In this document: piece after piece, positions 54,750 through 63,613 of the stretch
Layout of the letters: every line of letters begins with the position of its first letter
Position numbering within the stretch: the first letter of the stretch is position 1
Assembly (NCBI RefSeq): GCF_000166275.1
Contig: NZ_CM001023.1
Location: forward strand, 3,971,001-4,035,000
Source: Algoriphagus machipongonensis
GTDB taxonomy: Bacteria > Bacteroidota > Bacteroidia > Cytophagales > Cyclobacteriaceae
Direction of reading: 5' to 3'
Length of the DNA: 64,000 nucleotides
Notes under the pieces: model-generated
Seen by the model: only the letters and a program-made list of their open reading frames with translations
Told to the model about the DNA's origin: nothing
The model's database searches: none
Position numbers and translations under genes: made by a program

Positions 54750-57700
54750 GTGAAAAATCAAGATCATATGCTTTGGAGTGAATTTCTAGGGAAAAGGCTT
54801 CTTCTAGTGGCCTTGTCCCTAGGACTCCTTACTCATGGGATCATTGTGTACTTCACTTTGCCGCAAACTTATGATGCCTATGTGCACATGTTTTTTGCGG
54901 ATCACTATTCCAGATTCTGGTTCGAACCATGGGAATATCGCTGGTACACCGGCTTTTTGACCATCAGCTATCCTCCTTTAGTTCATCAGTTAATAGCACT
55001 GATCAGTAAGATTTTCCCTTTGAAGATCGCTTTTGCCATCTATGCCATCTGCATCTTCGAAGCACTGATACAAGGAGTTTACAGGTTCACAAAAATGTTC
55101 TACTCTAAGCAAACTGCCGGAGTAGCTGCCATCTTAGCAGTAGTATTGAGTTCCTTGGTAGAAACCCTGCATGTTTATGGACAGGTACCTACACTGACTG
55201 GGCTTGCATTTCTCTTGAATGCATTACCCTTCCTTTACCAATACATCAAAACCTCCGATTGGAGATACCTGTTGATGTCATTGGCTTTCATTGCTGTGAC
55301 TGTGAGTTCACATCATGTGACTGCGATATTCGGGATGGTTTTCTTCATCGCTCCGACCATGTTGATGGCAGGTATTGATGGCAACCCGGAGCTGGGAAAG
55401 AAAAGCCTTTTCGGAGGATTTCTTCCTGGTCTTATCGTTGTGGTTTGGAAGAAAAAGAAAGAAATCCTGCTTTTCGGATTCTCGACGATCTTTCTAGCCA
55501 TTTCATTGATCTTCCCTTATTGGTACTGGAGTCGTACTGACCCTATTACTCAAGTTTCTATTCCTCATGGATCCAGAGACAATTTTCTGGAAGAAACCAG
55601 CTCAGGACTTGTATTTTATATCATTCCGCTTTTGCTGATTTTCGCTCTCATTCCGGCAATCTCTTTCCTTATTACCCGCAAGAAAAGACATTTGGGTTGG
55701 GCAGTTTCTTTCTACACCTGCTTGCTTTTGGGAAGCGGTGGCACCACTCCATTACCGAAAATGATTTTGGGAGAAAATGCCTTCAACATTCTGACATTAG
55801 ACAGATTCGGGTTTTGGGCTTCTATTATCGCTATCCCTTACATCAGCCATTTCTTGGTATCCTTCATCGGAGGAACAGTCAAAAATTATTGGACTGCAAA
55901 ATATGGCGAGACTTCCCATTTCGTTATCTCAGGATTGAGTGGCTTTTCTTACCTACTATTCATTATCTACATCTTCCACTTGGCCAGCTTTCGTCCTTTG
56001 CAGCCGAAATCAGTTGAAATTGAGCCAATTATAAATTTCCTAAACCGTGATGATCATATGCGCTGGAGATACCTGACTTTAGGTTTTGGGGATCAAATGG
56101 CTTGGTTATCCTCCAATACCTTGGCGGCAACTATTGATGGAAATTACCATTCGGCAAGAAGGCTTCCTGAAATGACTTCCAGAGCAGTAGAGCGATTGGA
56201 AAACGCAAAATATTTGATGGAAGATGGAATGGCGTCTTTGAATGACTTCCTGACCCTAGCTGAAAAGTACCAACTTAAATATGTTTTCAGCAACGATCGA
56301 TACTATGATCCTTTGCTGTTTTATTCAGGATGGAATAGAACTATCCGTTTGGAAAATGGGATCATGGTTTGGGAAAAAGGCAATATCTCCACAATCCAAC
56401 CAATCAAGCCAACTGACCTGAATCCTCTACTTAAAAAACTTTGGGGAATTCTGCCATTGACTACACTTTCAGTGGCCATGCTTCTGACTTTGGTTTACTT
56501 GTTTTATTTCAAGAAAACCCAAAATGAATTGATCGCTGAAGAGGAAGTTTCTAATTATCCAAAGTCCGTCATTCATTCTTCAGCTTGGATTCCATTTGTC
56601 CTATTCAGCAGCTTTTTGATCTTCCAGATCTATGAGCTCTTGTTGATTGACGAGCAAAAAGACCCTACCACCACAATCTATTCCCATTTCAATCACCTGG
56701 ATTTCCAGCGATTTGAGGAAGCTTTCCAATTCTTTAAACCAGGGCCTGCTTATAGCTTGGATCAATATCTTTTGGAAAAATCTGTGAGCGACGGAGGCCT
56801 TTTGCCATCATTTGCCAAACTGGATCATCTGGAAATTGATACGCTTGAATTGAAAGATAATTCCGCAAAAATGAAGGTTCATACCTCTTGGAGAACTTCT
56901 CTTGGTCCAAGAGAAAAAGAAGAAGAAATGAGCTTGGAGAAGATGGATAACAAATGGTTTATCCTTCCTCCTCAGCTTGAACTGGAAATCCCTGAGGAGC
57001 AAGTCATCACCTATACTTACACGCTTTTCAAGAAAATGGGAAAGCGAGTAGTCAGCAGTTTCCCAACTGTCAAAGATGACCGGATCAAAAAACCATTTGC
57101 CGGCTTTTACCAGGCTAATTTGGTGCAAGTGGGAGAAGAATTCAACCTTACTGGTGAACTGATCAATGCTGATAATATTCCGATTACACTGGCAGTGAAA
57201 GCAGTAATCACCTATGAAAATGACAGTACTGTAAGCTTTTTCCCACAAAGAAAAATCCATTACAATCTGGCTCCAAAAGCTTCTACTTGGTTTGAAGTTC
57301 CATTGGGAGTTCAAGAAACAGAAGGCGACAAAAAGATCAAATCCATCTCTTTGGAACTGGAAACAGACATCAGTGAGCGCGGCTACATCAGAGGTGGAGA
57401 GCTTTCTTACAAAGTCTTGAATGAAGGAAGCCATTCTTCTCTTTTCGAGGCAACTATGAAAAACCCATTCACTGCCGAAATCACGATTCCAGGAGTATTA
57501 ATCTCAGAAAAGGATTCTTTGGGAAGAATTGTGCAAGTGGACCTTTGGACTTATCCAAAATCTATTAGAAGTGGACTTGAGGCAAATTTCGAGATCCCTT
57601 TCCAAAAAATTGAATCAATATCCAAGATCATTTCTGAGATCCCAATTCAACTAAAAATTAACGGCCAATCCCGTGAACTGCTGGAGAACAAAACTTCCTC

Positions 57701-57761
57701 CACTGAAAGGATCAGCTTCTTACCGCATTGCTTCATCTCACAAGAAATCTATTTACAATGA
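54750..57761 (+). CDS. Large polytopic membrane protein (PTPS-related) of the glycan cluster
   Basis: 1003 residues from GTG at 54750 (or 997 from ATG at 54768). The first 390 residues have about ten membrane helices; two more near 565-585 and 620-640; the last 350 residues are soluble, beta-rich. The N-terminal region (FADHYSRFWFEPWEYRWYTGFLTISYPPLVHQLIA) resembles the 6-pyruvoyl-tetrahydropterin-synthase-related membrane family, seen in polysaccharide clusters; the name does not imply pterin chemistry. It may flip or polymerise a lipid-linked sugar; this is inference. Ends overlapping the next gene (ATGA). Confidence 0.75.
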   Translation: MKNQDHMLWSEFLGKRLLLVALSLGLLTHGIIVYFTLPQTYDAYVHMFFADHYSRFWFEPWEYRWYTGFLTISYPPLVHQLIALISKIFPLKIAFAIYAICIFEALIQGVYRFTKMFYSKQTAGVAAILAVVLSSLVETLHVYGQVPTLTGLAFLLNALPFLYQYIKTSDWRYLLMSLAFIAVTVSSHHVTAIFGMVFFIAPTMLMAGIDGNPELGKKSLFGGFLPGLIVVVWKKKKEILLFGFSTIFLAISLIFPYWYWSRTDPITQVSIPHGSRDNFLEETSSGLVFYIIPLLLIFALIPAISFLITRKKRHLGWAVSFYTCLLLGSGGTTPLPKMILGENAFNILTLDRFGFWASIIAIPYISHFLVSFIGGTVKNYWTAKYGETSHFVISGLSGFSYLLFIIYIFHLASFRPLQPKSVEIEPIINFLNRDDHMRWRYLTLGFGDQMAWLSSNTLAATIDGNYHSARRLPEMTSRAVERLENAKYLMEDGMASLNDFLTLAEKYQLKYVFSNDRYYDPLLFYSGWNRTIRLENGIMVWEKGNISTIQPIKPTDLNPLLKKLWGILPLTTLSVAMLLTLVYLFYFKKTQNELIAEEEVSNYPKSVIHSSAWIPFVLFSSFLIFQIYELLLIDEQKDPTTTIYSHFNHLDFQRFEEAFQFFKPGPAYSLDQYLLEKSVSDGGLLPSFAKLDHLEIDTLELKDNSAKMKVHTSWRTSLGPREKEEEMSLEKMDNKWFILPPQLELEIPEEQVITYTYTLFKKMGKRVVSSFPTVKDDRIKKPFAGFYQANLVQVGEEFNLTGELINADNIPITLAVKAVITYENDSTVSFFPQRKIHYNLAPKASTWFEVPLGVQETEGDKKIKSISLELETDISERGYIRGGELSYKVLNEGSHSSLFEATMKNPFTAEITIPGVLISEKDSLGRIVQVDLWTYPKSIRSGLEANFEIPFQKIESISKIISEIPIQLKINGQSRELLENKTSSTERISFLPHCFISQEIYLQ

Positions 57762-58582
57762 AAAACACGAGCTACCTTTTCTTATTGGTTTTGAGCCTCT
57801 TTGCTTGTCAAAAAGAAGATATCAAACAGCCTGTTTTCATTAATCCAGAAATCATGCATTTGACCTATCAAGACAGTTTGAAGTTTGAGGTGGAAGGCGA
57901 AAACTGGTCTGTATACATCCAAACTCCTGTTCACATCATCTATCCAGAATTCACTCAGGAAAACGGACAACTCACAATTCTTTTGACACCAAAAGAAGGA
58001 GTTATCGAAGGCTCTGCTTATGTCACTCTTCATCATGAAGAACAGCATTTCAATTTTCCGATCTATTTGAAAAATCAGGGTTCTGAAATTCAATTGGAAG
58101 ATCTAAGAAGTCCAAAGACGGTAAATACAGATTCATCAATGGTTCAACAGCAAATCCTATATGCTTTTGATCAATCAGGAAATTTGACCGAAGTAAAAGA
58201 AGGATCCTATTTTCAGGAAAACTACCTGGAACTAAGCCCAAAGACAGGGATTTTCAAAGGGATCACAGGCACTGCAGTTTCCAGCTATTATGTAGATCCA
58301 GGAACTGTCAAAGAAATTCCTTTAAGCTATTCTGTAGACCAGATGAATCAAACTTTGACTATCAAAGCTGGACCCTTACTGGATCAATTTCAGAACACGG
58401 TTGCCAACGGAACATTAGTCATTTTCTTAGTTGAAAAAGAAGGAAAAACAACCCGCTTAGAGGCTGTAGTTCAAGAGGCTTACAGCCAATTAACCTTCCC
58501 CCTTTATAGAGCCAAAAACGCAAACGTAACTGCGAAAATCGCTCATATTTCTTCTTCCACCTTAACTCTGTCCCAGCCATGA
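57758..58582 (+). CDS. Lipoprotein of the glycan cluster
   Basis: 274 residues from the ATG at 57758, with lipoprotein signal MKNTSYLFLLVLSLFACQ (lipobox LFAC). The rest is beta-rich (INPEIMHLTYQDSLKFEVEGENWSVYIQTP...). No known domain. The ATG overlaps the previous stop and its own stop overlaps the next start, so the whole stretch is coupled. A surface-anchored or periplasmic partner of the membrane protein is likely. Confidence 0.75.
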   Translation: MKNTSYLFLLVLSLFACQKEDIKQPVFINPEIMHLTYQDSLKFEVEGENWSVYIQTPVHIIYPEFTQENGQLTILLTPKEGVIEGSAYVTLHHEEQHFNFPIYLKNQGSEIQLEDLRSPKTVNTDSSMVQQQILYAFDQSGNLTEVKEGSYFQENYLELSPKTGIFKGITGTAVSSYYVDPGTVKEIPLSYSVDQMNQTLTIKAGPLLDQFQNTVANGTLVIFLVEKEGKTTRLEAVVQEAYSQLTFPLYRAKNANVTAKIAHISSSTLTLSQP

Positions 58583-59115
58583 CCAGATGGATATTCTTAG
58601 GTTTCTTGCTGATAGTGGGAGTTCTTTTGGCTTCCATGGCTAGACTTCAGGAAAAGAATGACGACATCCCATATTTCCTTCGATATGATTCTTTGGCAGC
58701 AAATTCTAACCCTGCCATTCAATTGGAAGTGGTTTCCACTGAAATCCCAACCGAAGAGCAATTAGAAAAACTAAAGAAGGACCACGCTGCGATTTGGGCG
58801 CACCTAAATGAACTCTACCAGCATCCAAATCCAAAACCTAGCAAGGAAAGACTGACCGAAAGATTCTATATGCACCTCGCAAAAAATTACAAAGAGGGAC
58901 CTTCTGGAACTATCAAGAGAAAGGATTTAAGCCATTCACTTCAGATACAAACCTGGTCAAGAGATGGACTTTCCTGCAACATTCTGGATCAGGAAGCTCA
59001 ATTCAGACTAGAATTTCCCGACGGAACCACAAAAAACTTTACAACCAAAATTGCAATCAGTCTGCTGTTCCAAGGAGACAATTGGAGACTGGACGCTATC
59101 AGATTTATTGACTAA
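58579..59115 (+). CDS. Small membrane-anchored protein of the glycan cluster
   Basis: 178 residues. One N-terminal helix (WIFLGFLLIVGVLLASMA) and a soluble part with EEQLEKLKKDHAAIWAHLNELYQHPN and SLLFQGDNWRLDAIRFID. No recognised family. Its start overlaps the lipoprotein stop (ATGA). Confidence 0.72.
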   Translation: MTRWIFLGFLLIVGVLLASMARLQEKNDDIPYFLRYDSLAANSNPAIQLEVVSTEIPTEEQLEKLKKDHAAIWAHLNELYQHPNPKPSKERLTERFYMHLAKNYKEGPSGTIKRKDLSHSLQIQTWSRDGLSCNILDQEAQFRLEFPDGTTKNFTTKIAISLLFQGDNWRLDAIRFID

Positions 59116-59136
59116 AAACATCAAACATAAAAGACT

Positions 59137-60312
59137 ATGAAATTAGCATTTATTACTCCCTACCCACCAAGCCAGGTAACATTAAACGAATACGGTTACC
59201 ATTTGACCAGAAGTTTCCTTGGCAAAAAAGGAATTGAGAAAATCTATATCCTTACCAATAATCTGGAGGACAATTCGGAATATTCAAGATATGCCACCGA
59301 AGGTTTGGAAATCATCCCTTGCTGGGATTTTGATAGCGTGTTCACAGTATTGAATCTTAGAAAAAAACTAAAAGAACTTCAACCGGATGCAGTGATATTA
59401 AACCTCCAATTCATGACTTTCGGAGCAGGAAAAATCCCTGCAGCGCTGGGTCTCTTGACTCCTTGGATGTGCAAATTATTGGGAATCCCTTCTGTGACCA
59501 TTCTTCATAACATTACAGAAACTGTGAATTTGGAAACGATCGGCATGGCAAATAGCAAACTGAAAGGCAAGCTTTTCCTTTGGATCGGTGAGCAATTGAC
59601 CAAGTTTATCCTGAAGTCTGATTTGGTCGGAGTGACCATCTCCCAATACGTGACCATTTTGAAGGATAAATACAAAGCCGATAATGTCGTCCTCCTACCC
59701 CATGGCAATTTTGAACTACCAGAGAGAAATTATGCCTCGGAAGAATCTGAGGAAATCAACCTGATGGCATTTGGCAAATTCGGAACTTATAAGAAAGCGG
59801 AGGTAATGATTGATGCGATGGAAATCTTACAGGAGAAATATCCTCATCTGAAATTCACATCAACTGTAGCAGGAACAGATAACCCAAATGTCAAAGGCTA
59901 CATTGATGGAGTAAAAAGCAAATATGCTCATTTACCCAATGTAGAATATACTGGATACATTCCTGAAGAAAAAGTCTCTCAGATCTTCTGGGACAGCTCT
60001 TTTGTAATTTTCCCATACACTACGACCACAGGAAGCTCTGGAATTTTGCATCAGGCAGGAAGCTATGGAAGAGCTTGTATTTTACCAAAAATCGATGATC
60101 TGGAACGAGTGGTGGAAGAAGAAGGATATGGAGGAGCCTATTTTGAAACAGACAATGCAGAAAGTCTTGCTAATGCTGTTTCTCATTTGATTGAAAATCC
60201 CGAGGAGAGAAAAAGAATCGAAGATCAAAATTACAAAGCTGCTAAAGGACTACCTATGGGAGAGCTTTCACAATGGTATTTAAGTCATATCCACCAACTA
60301 ATCGAAAATTAA
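59137..60312 (+). CDS. GT4-type glycosyltransferase
   Basis: 391 residues. KLAFITPYPPSQVTLNEYGYHL at the start, a GT-B fold, and a C-terminal donor region with KFGTYKKAEVMIDAMEIL, YTGYIPEEKVSQIFWDSSFVIFPYTTTTGSSGILHQAGSYGRACIL. The usual EX7E motif is only partly preserved. Cytosolic enzyme at the membrane; linkage unknown. Twenty-one bases after the previous gene. Confidence 0.85.
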   Translation: MKLAFITPYPPSQVTLNEYGYHLTRSFLGKKGIEKIYILTNNLEDNSEYSRYATEGLEIIPCWDFDSVFTVLNLRKKLKELQPDAVILNLQFMTFGAGKIPAALGLLTPWMCKLLGIPSVTILHNITETVNLETIGMANSKLKGKLFLWIGEQLTKFILKSDLVGVTISQYVTILKDKYKADNVVLLPHGNFELPERNYASEESEEINLMAFGKFGTYKKAEVMIDAMEILQEKYPHLKFTSTVAGTDNPNVKGYIDGVKSKYAHLPNVEYTGYIPEEKVSQIFWDSSFVIFPYTTTTGSSGILHQAGSYGRACILPKIDDLERVVEEEGYGGAYFETDNAESLANAVSHLIENPEERKRIEDQNYKAAKGLPMGELSQWYLSHIHQLIEN

Positions 60313-60314
60313 CA

Positions 60315-60806
60315 ATGGTCTTACAATTAAACAGAGGTATTGAAAGTTTCCTTCAGCTATTCTATCCCATTTTCAAAAAATGGCTGGCTTATGATGTGTA
60401 TGCCTACCTGGCCGTTGGCGCAATCAATACAGCCTTAAACATTCTGCTATTTGCTGTGCTTTACGAAATGGTTCTTCCAAAAGAAGGTCTATTCTTAGCA
60501 GGATTTTATATCGCTTCCTATACGATCGCGTTATTATTAGCTTTCTTTATCACCATTCCTACTGGCTTTTGGTTGAGTAAGAATTTTGCTTTTCGAAGTG
60601 CTTCCACCGGAGCAAAAAAGACTGGGAAACAGCTCTTCAAATACATTCTTGTGGTTGGCCAAGGTCTGGGAAGTGATTATTTGATTCTAAAGGGTTTGAT
60701 CCTTTTTTTGAGCATGGAACCGACTTTAGCCAAAATATTCTCTACAATGATTGTTTTGACGGTCAACTTTCTGCTTCAGAAGTATTTCACTTTCAAAAAT
60801 GCGTAA
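60315..60806 (+). CDS. GtrA-family membrane protein
   Basis: 163 residues from the ATG at 60315; a longer frame from 60273 overlaps the glycosyltransferase. Four helices (YLAVGAINTALNILLFAVLY, GFYIASYTIALLLAFFITIP, QLFKYILVVGQGLGSDYLILKGLI, IFSTMIVLTVNFLLQKYFTF) with the GtrA end N.L.QK..TF. Proteins of this family help move lipid-linked sugars. Last gene of the glycan operon. Confidence 0.9.
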   Translation: MVLQLNRGIESFLQLFYPIFKKWLAYDVYAYLAVGAINTALNILLFAVLYEMVLPKEGLFLAGFYIASYTIALLLAFFITIPTGFWLSKNFAFRSASTGAKKTGKQLFKYILVVGQGLGSDYLILKGLILFLSMEPTLAKIFSTMIVLTVNFLLQKYFTFKNA

Positions 60807-60854
60807 TGAGAGCAATTTTCAAACTCTCAGCCTTTCATTGATTAATGAAATTTT

Positions 60855-61123
60855 CTATTCCAGAACTGTTGCAATAATTCGCAAAGGGCCTCCATGTTCA
60901 GGAGTGAGAATGGTGTAGGAAGAGTAATAATACCCCAAATGCGTCAAGCCTTCTGCATCCACTCTATGTTGAAATCCATCCGGGTTATTTGGCCAGTATA
61001 AAGTGTTAGAATCTAATGCATAGGACAAGTCAATCCATTCAAGATTTGCGAAAGGATCTGTTTTGGTGGCGGTAAACTTCTCTTCTTTTGCGGATCCACA
61101 TAAATCAAAAGGGATAAAATCAT
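60855..61123 (-). pseudogene. Cyclase-family (kynurenine formamidase-like) remnant with internal deletion
   Basis: Read on the minus strand: LCGSAKEEKFTATKTDPFANLEWIDLSYALDSNTLYWPNN...GYYYSSYTILTPEHGG, the typical N-terminal part of cyclase-family lipoproteins, is followed at once by PLRIIATVLE, the typical C-terminal end. About 150 residues between EHGG(THxD) and the GGPLRII end are gone, in frame, at a shared GG. The signal region also needs a frame change after MILSLLI. So non-functional. Confidence 0.78.
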
Positions 61124-61382
61124 CAACACCGCGCTATCAACTTAGAGTAATTCAAAAAATTTCATCTGTTAATTCGGTTCGTTTCTTTCAAAAAAAATGA
61201 GTTCCAAGAACTGATTAAAGTCTGCTTGAAAAAACCTACACGATAAAGCAAGCTCTTGCAAAGATACCAGCCCCTATTCTTAATTAGGAGTCATTTTAGA
61301 AAGGCCAATAAAAGAACGACTAATGCTTAAAACCCCATCTATTAGCTCGATAAGAATAAAAATGTAAATAAAACTTGACTTT

Positions 61383-61422
61383 TGTAAAGTCTTGTTTACA
61401 TTTGTAAAGTTAACTTTACAAA
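61383..61422 (+). promoter_or_regulatory. Double palindromic operator upstream of the membrane/XRE pair
   Basis: TGTAAAGTCTTGTTTACA (61383-61400) and a perfect 22-bp palindrome with half-site TTTGTAAAGTT (61401-61422) lie seven bases before the start at 61429. Probable binding site of the XRE regulator encoded in the operon. Confidence 0.75.
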
Positions 61423-61428
61423 AACAGT

Positions 61429-61830
61429 ATGGAAACGATGAAATTAGAACGAAAGAAAAGATTAAGAAAACTTGCCATTTGGAGCTGGTCATGGGTAGCC
61501 ACCTTGATGATCGCAACATTTGGACCTATGTTTATCTGGGAGGGAAATGCCTTCCTCACCTACTTCTTTATCGCAATTAATTTAGCGAATGGCGTATTGA
61601 TGATTCTAGCCAACAGAAACCTTTTCAATCATTTCGATGAATTAGAAAAGAAAATCCATCTGGAAAGCATGGCAATTTCCCTTGGTTTAGGAATTGTAGT
61701 CGGCATTACATTTTCTCTGCTAGGCACATTGCATTTAATCCCTTTTGAAGCAGATATTAGCTTTCTTGTCATGTTTATTGCAATCAGCTATATGATAGCC
61801 TTGTCTATAAGTAAAAAACGTTTTAAATGA
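61429..61830 (+). CDS. Four-helix membrane protein paired with an XRE regulator
   Basis: 133 residues (a second ATG at 61438). Helices: LAIWSWSWVATLMIATFGPMFIW, FLTYFFIAINLANGVLMILA, ISLGLGIVVGITFSLLGTLHLI and ISFLVMFIAISYMIALSIS, with a basic start (KLERKKRLRK). No family recognised. Its stop overlaps the XRE start (ATGA). Small membrane protein/XRE pairs are common in Bacteroidota and Firmicutes; function unknown. Confidence 0.75.
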   Translation: METMKLERKKRLRKLAIWSWSWVATLMIATFGPMFIWEGNAFLTYFFIAINLANGVLMILANRNLFNHFDELEKKIHLESMAISLGLGIVVGITFSLLGTLHLIPFEADISFLVMFIAISYMIALSISKKRFK

Positions 61831-62018
61831 AAAACCGTGTCAGAGATTTTCGCACAGCAAAAGGGATGACTCAGGAAGATTTGGCCGAAATAATCGGAGT
61901 CTCAAGGCAAACCATAAATGCCATCGAGAAAGAAAAATTTGATCCGAGTTTACCGACAGCCTTTAAGATGTCTAAATTATTTGAAAAGCCTATTGAAGAT
62001 ATTTTTCAATTTGAATGA
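61827..62018 (+). CDS. XRE/Cro-family small regulator
   Basis: 63 residues. VRDFRTAKGMTQEDLAEIIGVSRQTINAIEKEKFDPSLPTAFKMSKLF is a complete Cro helix-turn-helix (YozG-like). Cytosolic repressor, likely of its own operon by way of the palindromes at 61383-61422. Confidence 0.93.
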   Translation: MKNRVRDFRTAKGMTQEDLAEIIGVSRQTINAIEKEKFDPSLPTAFKMSKLFEKPIEDIFQFE

Positions 62019-62173
62019 ATCACCTAGTATTCGGATATAAAAACCTGTTTTTTAAGCATTTACAAAATCAATTTTTACCTTACATTTCTTTAGTGAATTT
62101 TGATATCATGTATTTTTATTCTGAATTTTACTTATACCACAGAATAAAAGATTAAATCCACTATTTTTGGGTC

Positions 62174-63517
62174 ATGGAAAAAAGTGGAATGAAATTCAAG
62201 TGGAAAGTAGCTTTCCTGATTACAATTGCCGCCCCGGTTTTAGGTTTATTTTGGAAACATGCCCAGCCTGTCCTTGAGAATTTTGGAACAGAAGAGGATT
62301 TGGTTTTTGCAGATATTGCCTGGCTTTTGACAGCCTCGTGTTTAGTTTTATTGATGACTCCAGGACTTTCTTTGTTTTATGGAGGGATGGTTAATAAGAA
62401 AAACCTGATTTCCACCATGCTCCAAAGTTTCATTTCCCTAGGAGTGATCACCATGCTTTGGGTGGTCGTTGGCTTTAGTCTCGCCTTCGGAGATCCAATT
62501 GGAATTACCATTGATGGCGTGAAATACGGTTTGATCGGTAATCCTTTTCAATATCTCTTCTTCGATCAAGTGGCCGAATTACCGCATAATACCCTCGGAC
62601 CCACCATCCCTTTTATTTTATTCGCCTTGTTCCAAATGAAATTCGCAGTGATCACTCCTGCTATCATCACAGGTTCATTTGCCGAGCGAGTAAGATTTAT
62701 TGGCTACCTCTTTTTTATCGGTATCTTCTCAATTTTTGTCTATGCACCACTTTGTCACATGGTTTGGCATCCCAATGGACTGATCGGATCTTATTTTGGA
62801 GTCCTCGATTTTGCAGGTGGTACAGTCGTTCATATTAGTGCAGGAATGGCCTCTCTGGCTGGAGCCTTATTTTTAGGCAAAAGAAACAAGCCCAATCATG
62901 AGCCTTCCAACATTACTTATGTACTTCTGGGAACAGGGATGCTATGGTTTGGCTGGTTCGGTTTTAATGCTGGTTCCTCTTTTGGTGCCAATGGAACTGC
63001 CGCTATCGCCTTTGCCACCACCACTATCAGTTCCGCCACGGCAATGATGACCTGGGTTCTTTTTGATAGAATTCAGGGAAGAAAAATTTCAGCTTTGCAG
63101 GCTTGTATAGGAGCCGTAGTCGGCTTGGTAGTGATCACTCCAGCAGCTGGATATATTACCGTACCGGAAAGCTTCTTCTTCGGAGCAATTGGAGCAATGG
63201 TTTCAAATTTGGCAATGAATGCCAAATCTCTTAAGAAAATCGATGACACTTTAGATGTTTTTGCCTGCCATGGAATAGGCGGAATTATGGGAATGATCCT
63301 GACAGCAATTTTCGCGGGAAAAGAAGGTTCCAGCTTACTGCATGGTGGAATCGGAGTATTTGCCTCACACATGTTGGTATTGATAGGAGTCTGTATTTTC
63401 TCCTTTGGGATGGGCTACATCATCTTCTTTGTTTTAAACAAATTCGTGACCCTGAGAGTACGTGAAGAGTATGAAGAAATCGGTCTGGATATGTCTCAGC
63501 ACGGGGAATCTTTATAG
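62174..63517 (+). CDS. amtB: Ammonium transporter
   Basis: 447 residues, eleven or twelve helices. DIAWLLTASCLVLLMTPGLSLFYGGMV is the Amt start; FAGGTVVHISAGMASLAGAL carries one pore histidine, HGIGGIMGMILTAIF the other region. A first helix (FLITIAAPVLGLFW) precedes. Inner-membrane NH4+/NH3 uptake. No glnK (PII) gene follows it. Confidence 0.94.
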   Translation: MEKSGMKFKWKVAFLITIAAPVLGLFWKHAQPVLENFGTEEDLVFADIAWLLTASCLVLLMTPGLSLFYGGMVNKKNLISTMLQSFISLGVITMLWVVVGFSLAFGDPIGITIDGVKYGLIGNPFQYLFFDQVAELPHNTLGPTIPFILFALFQMKFAVITPAIITGSFAERVRFIGYLFFIGIFSIFVYAPLCHMVWHPNGLIGSYFGVLDFAGGTVVHISAGMASLAGALFLGKRNKPNHEPSNITYVLLGTGMLWFGWFGFNAGSSFGANGTAAIAFATTTISSATAMMTWVLFDRIQGRKISALQACIGAVVGLVVITPAAGYITVPESFFFGAIGAMVSNLAMNAKSLKKIDDTLDVFACHGIGGIMGMILTAIFAGKEGSSLLHGGIGVFASHMLVLIGVCIFSFGMGYIIFFVLNKFVTLRVREEYEEIGLDMSQHGESL

Positions 63518-63613
63518 TCCATTTATCCTAAAAACGGATCGGTAATAAAAAGCTAAACCAAAATTAACCTTGGAAAATAGGTCAAATCCAATCCTTGCCC
63601 TTATTTTTCAACT

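Larger units (their letters stand above)
60807..61428. other. Region with a decayed gene and an operator
   Basis: 621 bases after gtrA. Contains the minus-strand cyclase pseudogene (60855-61123), then about 260 AT-rich bases with no gene seen, then the palindromic operator of the next pair (61383-61422). Confidence 0.6.

Noticed and set aside
62162..62169. TATTTTTG as the -7 box of amtB
   Set aside because: It is followed by the ATG after only four bases, and no TTTG lies at the right distance upstream.
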